Of a DNA stretch of 18,715 bases, positions 1-7,041 are shown one piece after another (within the stretch, counting starts at the first letter, position 1; each line of letters begins with the position of its first letter). The position numbers and the translations under genes were made by a program. The stretch comes from JAAFIP01 sp043721235. GTDB lineage: Bacteria; Pseudomonadota; Gammaproteobacteria; Burkholderiales; Burkholderiaceae_C. The stretch lies in assembly GCA_043721235.1 (NCBI GenBank), contig JAYSRE010000239.1:1-18715 (forward strand), read 5' to 3'. The notes under the pieces were generated by a model. The model did not search any database. It was not told where the DNA came from and saw only the letters and a program-made list of their open reading frames with translations.

Positions 1-2
1 AC

Positions 3-314
3 TTTGGGCCTAATGATGACCCGAATGATGACAATGTGGCTATGGACGAGGATGATGGTTTGCCTTGGCCAGATGTGGATAAAGTAAGTAGCTGGTGGCA
101 GGCGCATGGCCAGCGCTTTGCACCCGGCACGCGCTACTTTATGGGCGAGCCGCCGTCGACGGCGCATTGCCTGGATGTGCTGAAAAATGGTTATCAAAGG
201 CAGCGTATGGCTGCGGCCATTTACCTTTGCCTGCTAAAGCCAGGTACACCGCTGTTTAACTGTGCTGCGCCTGCCTGGCGGCAGCAGCGGCTACTGGCCA
301 AGATGGTGGTGTAG
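3..314 (+). CDS. C-terminal end of a TIGR02270-like T6SS-associated protein (partial)
   Basis: The frame is open from the left edge and stops with TAG at 312-314, so only the last ~103 residues are present. The visible part has an acidic stretch (DEDDGLPWPD) followed by WW, a G-x-RYF-x-G motif, a YQRQRMAAA helix and a PAWRQQ-x-L end. This matches my memory of the C-terminus of TIGR02270 family proteins, HEAT-repeat-like proteins of unknown role commonly encoded in proteobacterial T6SS clusters. The start lies outside the window; an internal ATG at 36 is probably not the start because the frame continues upstream. It is followed after 12 bp, in the same frame, by a small membrane protein gene. 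The family call is from recalled sequence style, not a search. Confidence 0.7.
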   Translation, partial: FGPNDDPNDDNVAMDEDDGLPWPDVDKVSSWWQAHGQRFAPGTRYFMGEPPSTAHCLDVLKNGYQRQRMAAAIYLCLLKPGTPLFNCAAPAWRQQRLLAKMVV

Positions 315-326
315 GCTGCATACTGT

Positions 327-500
327 ATGCCTGCCATAGATGCCAAGCTGATCTTTGCTGTGCTGGGGCCGGTGTTTTTAGCGCTGGGTATGGCGCGTTG
401 GCTTGGCGCAGGGCGTATGGTGCCGCAGGCTAAAACCTGGCTGCTGGTTGGCGGCATTTTCTCCGCTGTGGCGGCTTGGTTGTGGTTGAGGGTCGCTTAG
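327..500 (+). CDS. Small two-helix membrane protein, 57 aa
   Basis: ATG at 327-329, TAG at 498-500. The protein has two hydrophobic segments, about residues 8-25 and 38-55, joined by a short basic loop (RWLGAGRMVPQAK), so it should be an inner-membrane hairpin with both ends on the same side. The loop carries positive charge, which by the positive-inside rule would put the loop in the cytoplasm. It begins 12 bp after the upstream TIGR02270-like gene and likely shares its transcript. No clear Shine-Dalgarno motif precedes the ATG, so translation may depend on coupling. I do not recognise a family. Two clean hydrophobic helices and the position between T6SS genes are the evidence that it is real. 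Confidence 0.55.
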   Translation: MPAIDAKLIFAVLGPVFLALGMARWLGAGRMVPQAKTWLLVGGIFSAVAAWLWLRVA

Positions 501-679
501 GCTGGCAACCCATGCTGGGCGGACTGTTGCTTATTAGGCACTTTAGACCTTTCGCCAAAAGATGCCGCCACTGTAGCGATGGCTGTTTAGTAGCCTATAG
601 GCACCGCCAGTCCTTTGGACCGGTATTTGAATATCGTGCCAGCCATTCGTCTTCAAATTAGTAAGATTTGGAGCACATT
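501..679 (+). promoter_or_regulatory. Non-coding region upstream of vgrG with two inverted repeats
   Basis: No convincing gene is seen here. It holds a perfect 10-bp palindrome, GCCTATAGGC at 593-602, and an imperfect hairpin just after it (GTCC-TTT-GGAC core near 609-619, flanks mostly paired). Neither has a T-tract, so these look more like an operator or an mRNA structure than a terminator. A promoter for vgrG would be expected here, but I could not find a good -35/-10 pair. Confidence 0.3.
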
Positions 680-736
680 ATGCGCAAAATTGGTTGTACC
701 GTGTTGTTGATGCAGGCCGAGGCACACCATGGCTGA
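680..736 (+). CDS. Possible 18-codon leader ORF overlapping the vgrG start
   Basis: ATG at 680 follows GGAG (670-673) with a 6-nt spacer, a better ribosome site than that of vgrG itself. The ORF ends with TGA at 734-736, overlapping the vgrG ATG (729-731) by 8 nt in another frame. This arrangement is typical of translational coupling. The peptide (begins MRKIGCTVLL) matches nothing I know. It could equally be chance, since the only evidence is the ribosome site and the overlap. Confidence 0.3.
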   Translation: MRKIGCTVLLMQAEAHHG

Positions 737-3700
737 TGCTGCTTTTGATATTAAAAGTGACTCGCCAGCCAATGATGAACTGCTGTTTTGGAGCATTGTG
801 GGGCACGAATGTTTGTCGCGGCCGTCGTTTTATGAGCTGACGGTGCTGTCTAGAAACCAGCTTATCGACCCTAAAGACATTTTGGGTAAGGCCTTTAACG
901 TTGGGGCTTACTTTAAAGATGCCCAAAACGGCAGCCACGAGCGGCGTTTTCAGGGGCATGCTGTGCGTATCGTGCGCGGGGGGCAGATGGGCCGGTATTT
1001 TCAGTACCATATTAGCCTGCGTTCGTGGGTGTGGCTGCTGTCGCGCCGTACCAATTCTCGTATTTTTCAAGACAAAACTGTTCTTGAAATAATCGACGCG
1101 GTAATGGAGGACAGCCCCATTAAGGGGTTTAAAAAGACCAAACTAGCCGGTGTTATTGGTTCCCACAATCCACGCCGCTATTGCATGCAGCATGATGAGA
1201 GCGACTACAAGTTTGTCAACCGCTTGCTAGAAGACGAGGGCGTGTACTATTGGTTTGATTCCCACGACCAACCAGGCACTATGGTGTTGGCTGACAGCAG
1301 CGCTGTTGCACATACAGAGCTGCCTGCTGGTAACAAGTTGCGGTTCTCTCACGACGACAGGGGCCGTTTTAATGAAATTACGCAGTGGGTAGGTGCTAGC
1401 CGTTTAGAAACTGGCATGTATACAAGCGCAGACTACGACTACGAGGCCGCCAGCAAGTTGCTTAGCGTAGCTACGGGTTGGCCTGAAAAGAATGACTTAG
1501 CCGATTTTGAAATGTTCGAATCGCCCGGCGGGTACGCTACCCTAGAAGAAGGCGAAGCTCGCGCTGCGCTTCGCAGCGAAGAGGCTTCGGCTAAAACCCA
1601 GCGCAATTGGGCACTTACCGCTTGGCCCGATGTAGCGGCGGGCCACAGGTTCACCTTTGAAGGCAGCCTAGAAGGTGCAAGTGATGGCGACTACCTGATT
1701 GCAGGCTGCACATTCATCATGAGCCACGCTGGCTACGAGGGCGTTAGCGGGTCTACCGCTGGCCCTTCCATACTGGGCATGCTGCGTGAAGCGCTAAACT
1801 CTGACGCTGCCAACGCCGACACGCGCGAGGTGCTTGAGCGTATGCTGGAGTCCACGCCCAGTATGCGTACTGGTTTGCTGGGTAGCAGCATGTTTTTACT
1901 CACGGTATTGCCGCTAAATCGGGCTTACCGGCCAGCGCGGCTCACCCCGCGCACCTTAATGTCAGGGCCGCAGTCGGCGGTAGTGGTCGGTGCACAAGGT
2001 AAAGAAATTGACGTGGACGAGTTTGGCCGCGTTAAGGTGCAGTTCCACTGGGATCGCTATGGCGAAAAAAATGAAAAATCAAGTTGCTGGCTAAGGGTGT
2101 CGCAGCCCATGGCTGGAAATGGCTGGGGCGGTTACTTTGCGCCACGAATTGGGCAAGAAGTAATTGTAGATTTTCTTAATGGCGACCCTGACAAGCCATT
2201 GGTGGTGGGGCGCGTGTACAACGATGACCAGCCCATACCGTTCCAGTCGCCCACCGAGAGTGGTTTTCGTACCCACTCAACTCCTGGTGGCACAGCCAAA
2301 CAGTTTAACGAGCTGCGCTTTGAGGACAAAGCCGGTGGAGAAGAGCTGCACATGCGCGCGCAGCGCCGTATGGACGTGTGCGTAGAACAAAACTACTATG
2401 AGCATATCAAAGGCGCTAGCAGCAGTTCGGTAGGTGGTACCCAGCTGTTAACGGTAGGTCACAAGCAGCATCTAGTGGTGAAGAACAAGCAATATGTGAA
2501 AGTGGACGATGATGCGCATTGGCTGTACATGGGCGACGTTAACTTTGGTATTTCTAAATCTTTAAAGCTGGCTGCCTCAAGCGCCGTTGAGATGACCGGC
2601 GGCAATGTTCATATTGAGGCGTCTCAAAAATTAGTGCTGCAGTGCGGCGGCAGCATTATTCGTTTATCGCCGGGCGGAATTGAGATTGAAGGCCCTATGG
2701 TCAAGATTAATTGTGGCGCTGCGCCAGCCGCAGGCAGCAGCCCCAATGTTGTTGCAGCGAAAGAAGCTGGCGGGTCTAAATGTGCAGAAGCCAAAGACAA
2801 AGCCCCTGAGCCTGGTAAAAAACTACCGCCACCGCCACCGCCACCACCGCCACCGCCACCGCCACACGATCCAGATTACGTAATTATCATCGTACCAATT
2901 CCAGCCCAAGTCTTATGCGTGAGCCTGCATGAAATCATAGAGTTTGGCGACGATGCACTGGCCGAAATTGATGCCTTGATAGAAGAGCTAGATGATGCAA
3001 CTAGCGAAGTGCTGGGTCAAGCCGAAAACTTAAGCCAAGACGCGGTGCAGCGCTGTGCAGACAAAGTTACCGCAGCCCAAGCCACCATGCACGATGCTAA
3101 AAAAGAAATTGCCAATGCACAAAAAGTAGCCTGCGAGCAGCTAAGCACCGCTGGCGCGCAAGCGCAAAAACTCACCCAAAACGTGAACAACGGCGTGAAC
3201 AAGGCTATGGCCAAAGCCAACAGTGCCGTGGCCGACCCCACAGTGCAAGACATCATGGGCAAAGCGGGTGTAGCCAATGATGTAAACAAAGTAGCCAGAG
3301 ACGCCAATCAGCTCAGCACAGATGTGCAAAATACAATTGAGCGTGCCCGTGCTGATGCCTTGGCAGCCAGCACAGATGCAGTCAACACAGCAGGCGAAGC
3401 AGTAGATGGCGCAGCGAAAGATGTGCTTGATGAAGCAGACGCTGTAGCCAACACAGCCACCGCAGCTGCAGGCGATGCGCACCGCGCTATATCCAAAGCA
3501 TCAGACGAAGCGCGCAAAGCACTGCAGGCAGCCAAGGCCGCAGCGCAAGCCGCCATAGCTGCAGCGCGTGCTGCTATGGCCATGGCCGATGTAGATGTAT
3601 GTGTACCCATTCCGGGCCTGTCCGCCATGATGGCCGCCGCCCGCGCCGAAATGCAGCGCTTAGCCGCGATGGCCAAAGCCTTGGTGCAACAAGGCAAAGA

Positions 3701-4085
3701 AGCTGCTGCCAAGGGGCTGGATGCCGCCAAGAAAGGTGTAGACGATGTCGAAAAAGCCTTGGACGATGCAGAAAAATCAGCCAAGGATGCCGCTGTGCAG
3801 GTGGTAGATCAAGCTGAACGTCTAGCCAATGAAGCTAAGCAGCGCGCCGAACAGTTGGCAAAAGAAGCAGAAGACGCAGGCCAAAAATTGCTTGATGAAG
3901 CTAATCAACGTGTAAACGATATCCAAAACCGGGTAGAAGACGCAGCTAAGGTAGCGCAGCAGCAAGCGCAAGACCTGATGCAGCAAGGCAAGCAAACGGT
4001 GGAAAACACCGTTAGCACCATCAAAAGCGAGGTTGCCCGTGCGCAGGCTGAGGCCATGAAAGCACTGGACGACCTAAAACCTTAA
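729..4085 (+). CDS. vgrG: VgrG/TssI spike protein with polyproline hinge and long helical tail
   Basis: This is the trimeric spike at the tip of the T6SS tube, 1118 aa. Residues ~1-390 are the gp27-like base (DDRGRFNEITQW, YLIAGC). The gp5-like OB fold is at ~415-510 (EFGRVKVQFHWDRYG, WLRVSQPMAGNGWGG, PRIGQEVIVDFLNGDPD). The needle repeat region follows to ~670 (NELRFEDKAGGEELHMRAQ; RLSPGGIEIEGP). Thirteen prolines occupy 700-712. From 713 to 1118 is an Ala/Asp/Lys/Gln-rich, almost certainly helical tail with no recognised enzyme motif; ordinary VgrGs end near 650-750. The start is fixed by a TGA in frame at 708-710 and GAGG at 719-722. The stop codon overlaps the Shine-Dalgarno of the PAAR gene. 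The tail may carry or recruit an effector, or brace the tip; that is inference. Confidence 0.95.
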   Translation: MADAAFDIKSDSPANDELLFWSIVGHECLSRPSFYELTVLSRNQLIDPKDILGKAFNVGAYFKDAQNGSHERRFQGHAVRIVRGGQMGRYFQYHISLRSWVWLLSRRTNSRIFQDKTVLEIIDAVMEDSPIKGFKKTKLAGVIGSHNPRRYCMQHDESDYKFVNRLLEDEGVYYWFDSHDQPGTMVLADSSAVAHTELPAGNKLRFSHDDRGRFNEITQWVGASRLETGMYTSADYDYEAASKLLSVATGWPEKNDLADFEMFESPGGYATLEEGEARAALRSEEASAKTQRNWALTAWPDVAAGHRFTFEGSLEGASDGDYLIAGCTFIMSHAGYEGVSGSTAGPSILGMLREALNSDAANADTREVLERMLESTPSMRTGLLGSSMFLLTVLPLNRAYRPARLTPRTLMSGPQSAVVVGAQGKEIDVDEFGRVKVQFHWDRYGEKNEKSSCWLRVSQPMAGNGWGGYFAPRIGQEVIVDFLNGDPDKPLVVGRVYNDDQPIPFQSPTESGFRTHSTPGGTAKQFNELRFEDKAGGEELHMRAQRRMDVCVEQNYYEHIKGASSSSVGGTQLLTVGHKQHLVVKNKQYVKVDDDAHWLYMGDVNFGISKSLKLAASSAVEMTGGNVHIEASQKLVLQCGGSIIRLSPGGIEIEGPMVKINCGAAPAAGSSPNVVAAKEAGGSKCAEAKDKAPEPGKKLPPPPPPPPPPPPPHDPDYVIIIVPIPAQVLCVSLHEIIEFGDDALAEIDALIEELDDATSEVLGQAENLSQDAVQRCADKVTAAQATMHDAKKEIANAQKVACEQLSTAGAQAQKLTQNVNNGVNKAMAKANSAVADPTVQDIMGKAGVANDVNKVARDANQLSTDVQNTIERARADALAASTDAVNTAGEAVDGAAKDVLDEADAVANTATAAAGDAHRAISKASDEARKALQAAKAAAQAAIAAARAAMAMADVDVCVPIPGLSAMMAAARAEMQRLAAMAKALVQQGKEAAAKGLDAAKKGVDDVEKALDDAEKSAKDAAVQVVDQAERLANEAKQRAEQLAKEAEDAGQKLLDEANQRVNDIQNRVEDAAKVAQQQAQDLMQQGKQTVENTVSTIKSEVARAQAEAMKALDDLKP
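2826..2864 (+). repeat. CCGCCA microsatellite encoding 13 prolines
   Basis: Alternating CCG and CCA codons, 13 in all with one CCA-CCA interruption, form a short hexanucleotide-type repeat inside vgrG. Length changes by slippage in 3- or 6-bp units would keep the reading frame. It marks the junction between the conserved VgrG core and the tail. Confidence 0.9.
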
Positions 4086-4096
4086 GGAGAAGTACT

Positions 4097-4486
4097 GTGA
4101 CCCCTCATGTCGTAAGTGGTGCTACGCTGATGTGCTCTATGGGTGTTGCGCCATCTACCCTGATGGTGCATCCGTTGAACCGTTTGATGAGCAGTAACAT
4201 GCCTGCGGCTAATATTATGGACCACCAACCATTTGTAAATATCATGCCGTTTGGCATGTGTATTTCACCCGCCAACCCACAGGTTGCAGCGGCTACCATC
4301 GCGGCCTTCGGCCTTCTGGTACCGCAGCCTTGCATTCCAATGACTGTGGGGCCTTGGGCACCTGGCTCGCCAACTTTTTTGGTGGGCAATTTGCCAGCGG
4401 TTAATCAAACTTGCACTTGCAGCTGCATGTGGGGCGGGATGGTAACGCCTACGATGCCAGGGCAGTTTACCGAGCTAATTGTATAG
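4097..4486 (+). CDS. DUF4280/PAAR-like spike tip protein
   Basis: A 129-residue protein starting at GTG 4097, with AAGGAGA at 4084-4090 overlapping the vgrG stop codon, so translation is likely coupled. Motifs seen are V-SGATLMCSMG near the N-terminus, NIMPFGMCISPANPQVAAAT in the middle, PQPCIPMTVGPWAPG, and C-terminal CTCSCMWGGMVTPTMPGQ. These match the DUF4280 PAAR-like family: small, Cys- and Gly-rich, cone-forming proteins that cap the VgrG trimer. The family contains conserved cysteines and this copy has C13, C55 and a C-terminal C-x-C-x-C cluster. There is no C-terminal toxin extension, so it is a plain tip protein rather than an effector. Position directly after vgrG supports the role. 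Confidence 0.85.
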   Translation: MTPHVVSGATLMCSMGVAPSTLMVHPLNRLMSSNMPAANIMDHQPFVNIMPFGMCISPANPQVAAATIAAFGLLVPQPCIPMTVGPWAPGSPTFLVGNLPAVNQTCTCSCMWGGMVTPTMPGQFTELIV

Positions 4487-4512
4487 CGCAGCAGCATGCG
4501 TTTATGCTGAAA

Positions 4513-4562
4513 TTTAATTGCAAATTAAACCGACATGGAGTAAAACTGATTCTTCTATCACC
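4513..4562 (+). promoter_or_regulatory. Inverted repeat and weak promoter-like sequence upstream of the FHA gene
   Basis: In the 108-bp gap between the PAAR and FHA genes, TTTAATT (4513-4519) and AATTAAA (4523-4529) form a 7-bp inverted repeat with a 3-nt centre. TTGCAA at 4518-4523 lies 17 bp before TAAAAC at 4541-4546; each matches its consensus hexamer at 4 of 6 positions. It might give the FHA-phosphatase genes a promoter of their own. No terminator separates them from the PAAR gene. Confidence 0.25.
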
Positions 4563-4594
4563 ACATAATTTAGTACGCACATTGGAGTCTTTGT

Positions 4595-6217
4595 TTGATA
4601 AAAATTGAAGTAGTCAGCACATTGGGCAGGCTGACAGAAAACTCACTCTCGGCGGAATTTAGTTCCGAAGGCGGGAGTATTGGTCGTGCTTTATCCAATC
4701 TGTTGGTGTTGGACGATGCAGAGCGAACGGTCTCTCGTATTCATGCAAAAATCATTCTTCGCAATGGTACATTTTTTATTATTGACAAAGGAAGCAACCC
4801 CTTGAGTTGCAATGGCGTTGTTGTGGGGTCGGACAACGAAGCACCCATTAAAAATGGCGACACATTGCAAATTGGCAGTTTTCAATTGTTGGTAAGCACT
4901 TCGAGTAGCCGTAGCCTTGGAACCAGCCCATCTGATGAGCTCCCACAAGCCTCTAATTCAGCTGAGAAAAGTAGCTTCAGCGGTTCCGACGATCCTTTTG
5001 CCGACCTGTTAGCGGGTTTGACACCTGCCGCTGCGCCGCCTCAGCCCGTGGCCAAAAGCGCAGGTTCGCCGAATGCGTCAAATGCGCCCGCAATGTTTTC
5101 AGACCCAATGGGGCTGGACAAGCCAAACGCAAAAGCAGACAAAGTAGACCCGTTTGATGATTTGATGAATTTTGGTTCAGCTAGCCCAGCAGCAGCGCAA
5201 AGCCATGTTGGCAACGACTTGGGCGGTTTTGTAGGGCTGCCCGACCTTGGCTCGTCTAGCCTGGATGATTTGTTTGGCTTGGGGCCCTCAAAAAGCGGAG
5301 CTGACCCGTTTGCACAATCGCCACTTGCCAGCCCTTTGTTTCAGCCCAATACCGCTTCATCTGATGACCCAATGTCTGCGTTACTAGGTGATGTAATGAA
5401 GCCTACAGCTGCGAGCCGCAGCGACAACGTGCCTGCACTGCAGCAAGCCTACAAGTTGCCTGAACCAGTCGATGCCAGGCCTAAACTGCCGCCAGTGCAA
5501 TCGGCACCACCTCCTGCACAAGCTGCTCAATCAGTGACGGCGGCTGTGTTTACTGAGCCCGTACCACCTGCTAAAGCGCCCGTAGCTAGAGCTTCCACAA
5601 CTGCCCGTGCACCTAATGCAGGCACTGCAGACGAGCTTTTAGCCGCCTTTTTGCGCGGTATTAAAAGCACCCACCAAATGCCCACCGAACTCACGCCTGA
5701 GCTGATGGAGCGCATAGGTGCCATGCTGCACACGGCTGCGCATGGCACACTGCAGCTTTTAATATCGCGGCAAGAGTTTAAACGCGGTGTGCGCTCCGAT
5801 GTCACCATGATATCTATCGAGGCTAACAACCCTTTGAAATTTTCGCCCACAGCAGAGGTGGCCTTGGCGCACATGCTCGGGCCTAAAGTAAAAGGATTTA
5901 TGCAGGCCGAAGAAGCCATGCACAACGCCTATGCCGACCTTCGTGCGCACCAGCTAGCCACCATGGTGGGCATGCGTGCGGCATTGGCGCATGTGCTTGC
6001 CCGCTTTACACCTGACAAGTTAGAGAGTCGGTTGACTGAAAAGTCTGCCTTAGATGCCTTGTTTTCAGCCAACCGCAAGGCCAAGCTGTGGGACCAATTT
6101 AACCAGCTTTACACCTCTATTGCCGCTGAGGCTGAGGACGATTTTCATACTTTGTTTGGCGAAGCTTTTTCTAAAGCCTATGACGAGCAAATGCAGCGTT
6201 TTAAATCTGACCATTAA
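4595..6217 (+). CDS. tagH: T6SS-associated FHA-domain protein TagH
   Basis: 540 aa. The N-terminal FHA domain (~residues 8-100) shows the expected phosphothreonine-binding residues G30-R31, S47-R-I-H50 and N73-G74. Residues ~100-340 are a Pro/Ala/Ser-rich linker with repeated DP[FM] motifs (residues 133, 170, 185, 237, 258) and a DDLF at 224. The C-terminal ~200 residues are helical and match the TIGR03354-type domain of T6SS FHA proteins (LLAAFLRG, SRQEFKRGVRSDVTMI, NNPLKFSP, HNAYADLRAHQLATMVGMRAAL, KLWDQFNQLY). In well-studied systems such as Fha1, threonine phosphorylation triggers assembly through this protein. The start is TTG at 4595, with GGAG at 4584-4587 and a 7-nt spacer; no better in-frame start exists. 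The phosphatase gene follows after 14 nt. Confidence 0.9.
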   Translation: MIKIEVVSTLGRLTENSLSAEFSSEGGSIGRALSNLLVLDDAERTVSRIHAKIILRNGTFFIIDKGSNPLSCNGVVVGSDNEAPIKNGDTLQIGSFQLLVSTSSSRSLGTSPSDELPQASNSAEKSSFSGSDDPFADLLAGLTPAAAPPQPVAKSAGSPNASNAPAMFSDPMGLDKPNAKADKVDPFDDLMNFGSASPAAAQSHVGNDLGGFVGLPDLGSSSLDDLFGLGPSKSGADPFAQSPLASPLFQPNTASSDDPMSALLGDVMKPTAASRSDNVPALQQAYKLPEPVDARPKLPPVQSAPPPAQAAQSVTAAVFTEPVPPAKAPVARASTTARAPNAGTADELLAAFLRGIKSTHQMPTELTPELMERIGAMLHTAAHGTLQLLISRQEFKRGVRSDVTMISIEANNPLKFSPTAEVALAHMLGPKVKGFMQAEEAMHNAYADLRAHQLATMVGMRAALAHVLARFTPDKLESRLTEKSALDALFSANRKAKLWDQFNQLYTSIAAEAEDDFHTLFGEAFSKAYDEQMQRFKSDH

Positions 6218-6231
6218 AGAGTGAGAGCACA

Positions 6232-7002
6232 TTGGAAATTGAAATTGTCGCGCTGTCCCAGCAAGGTGGACGCAACTATAACGAAGACTCCCAAGGGCAT
6301 TGGCACGATGACCAGTTCATAGCCTGCGTGGTGGCTGATGGTGCTGGCGGCCACGGCGGCGGCGATGTGGCATCTACCATTGCACGTGCCAGCATACTGA
6401 ACGGCTTTTCTACCCAGCCCGAGATTAGCAGTCAAATACTTCGCAAGCTGCTGCTAACTGCTAACGCAGAAGTGGTGGCCCAGCAAAGTGAGGGCGGCAA
6501 GTTATCGGCCATGCGCACCACTGCAGTGGTGGTGCTGGTTGATTTGTATACCAACCAGCTCATGTGGGCACACTGCGGCGACAGCCGGGCATATTTGTTC
6601 AAAGATGGTAAACAATTTGCACGCACTACAGACCATAGCCTGGTGCAGCAGCTGGTGTCCACGGGCATGATAGACGATGAAGGTGCGCGGCTGCATCCGC
6701 AGCGTAACTTGCTGCTGTCTGCACTGGGCGCGCCAGACGATGAGCTAGACATATCGGTGTCTGACCTCATGACCATAGCCCCAGGCGACATACTTTTGCT
6801 GTGCAGCGACGGCGTGTGGGAGCCTTTGGCAGACAGTGTGTTTGAGACCTTGCTGAAAAAATCACCCAGCCCCAAGTCTTGGCTTCAGCACATAGAAGAA
6901 AGTGTGGTGGCCAACGCAAAGCCTAACCACGATAACTACACTGCACTAACTTTATGGGCCTACGCTGGTGATGAAGTAACACAGATTGCGCCATCAAAAT
7001 AG
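6232..7002 (+). CDS. pppA: PP2C-family Ser/Thr phosphatase of the T6SS (PppA/Stp1-like)
   Basis: 256 aa, cytoplasmic PPM/PP2C phosphatase. All metal-binding motifs are intact: R-N-x-NED-S at residues 14-20, ADGAGGHGGG at 35-44 (D36), HCGDSRAYL at 114-122 (D117), TDHSLVQQLV, LLLCSDGVWE (D193) and DNYT (D234-N235). In T6SS loci of this type, PppA reverses the phosphorylation of the FHA protein by the kinase PpkA and so switches secretion off. No kinase gene is in this window. The start is TTG at 6232; the frame has no ATG or GTG before motif 1, and GTGAGAG (6221-6227) is a weak ribosome site. It is 14 nt downstream of tagH and evidently co-transcribed. The family is certain; the exact symbol is by context. 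Confidence 0.9.
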   Translation: MEIEIVALSQQGGRNYNEDSQGHWHDDQFIACVVADGAGGHGGGDVASTIARASILNGFSTQPEISSQILRKLLLTANAEVVAQQSEGGKLSAMRTTAVVVLVDLYTNQLMWAHCGDSRAYLFKDGKQFARTTDHSLVQQLVSTGMIDDEGARLHPQRNLLLSALGAPDDELDISVSDLMTIAPGDILLLCSDGVWEPLADSVFETLLKKSPSPKSWLQHIEESVVANAKPNHDNYTALTLWAYAGDEVTQIAPSK

Positions 7003-7041
7003 TTTGATTTGCCTTGCTAATACTAACTTTTGGAGAAAATT

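Noticed and set aside
476..661. Plus-strand ORF of 61 codons upstream of vgrG
   Set aside because: It starts inside the 57-residue membrane protein gene in another frame, has no ribosome site, and its residue mix (many Arg, His, Cys, Ser) looks random.
3308..3784. Minus-strand ORF of 158 codons rich in Ala and Ser
   Set aside because: It is antisense to the alanine-rich VgrG tail; biased GCN codons on one strand leave the other strand open by chance.
7030..7041. TTG start four codons upstream for the barrel protein
   Set aside because: This TTG is within the Shine-Dalgarno (TTGGAG) of the ATG at 7042, which is the sensible start.
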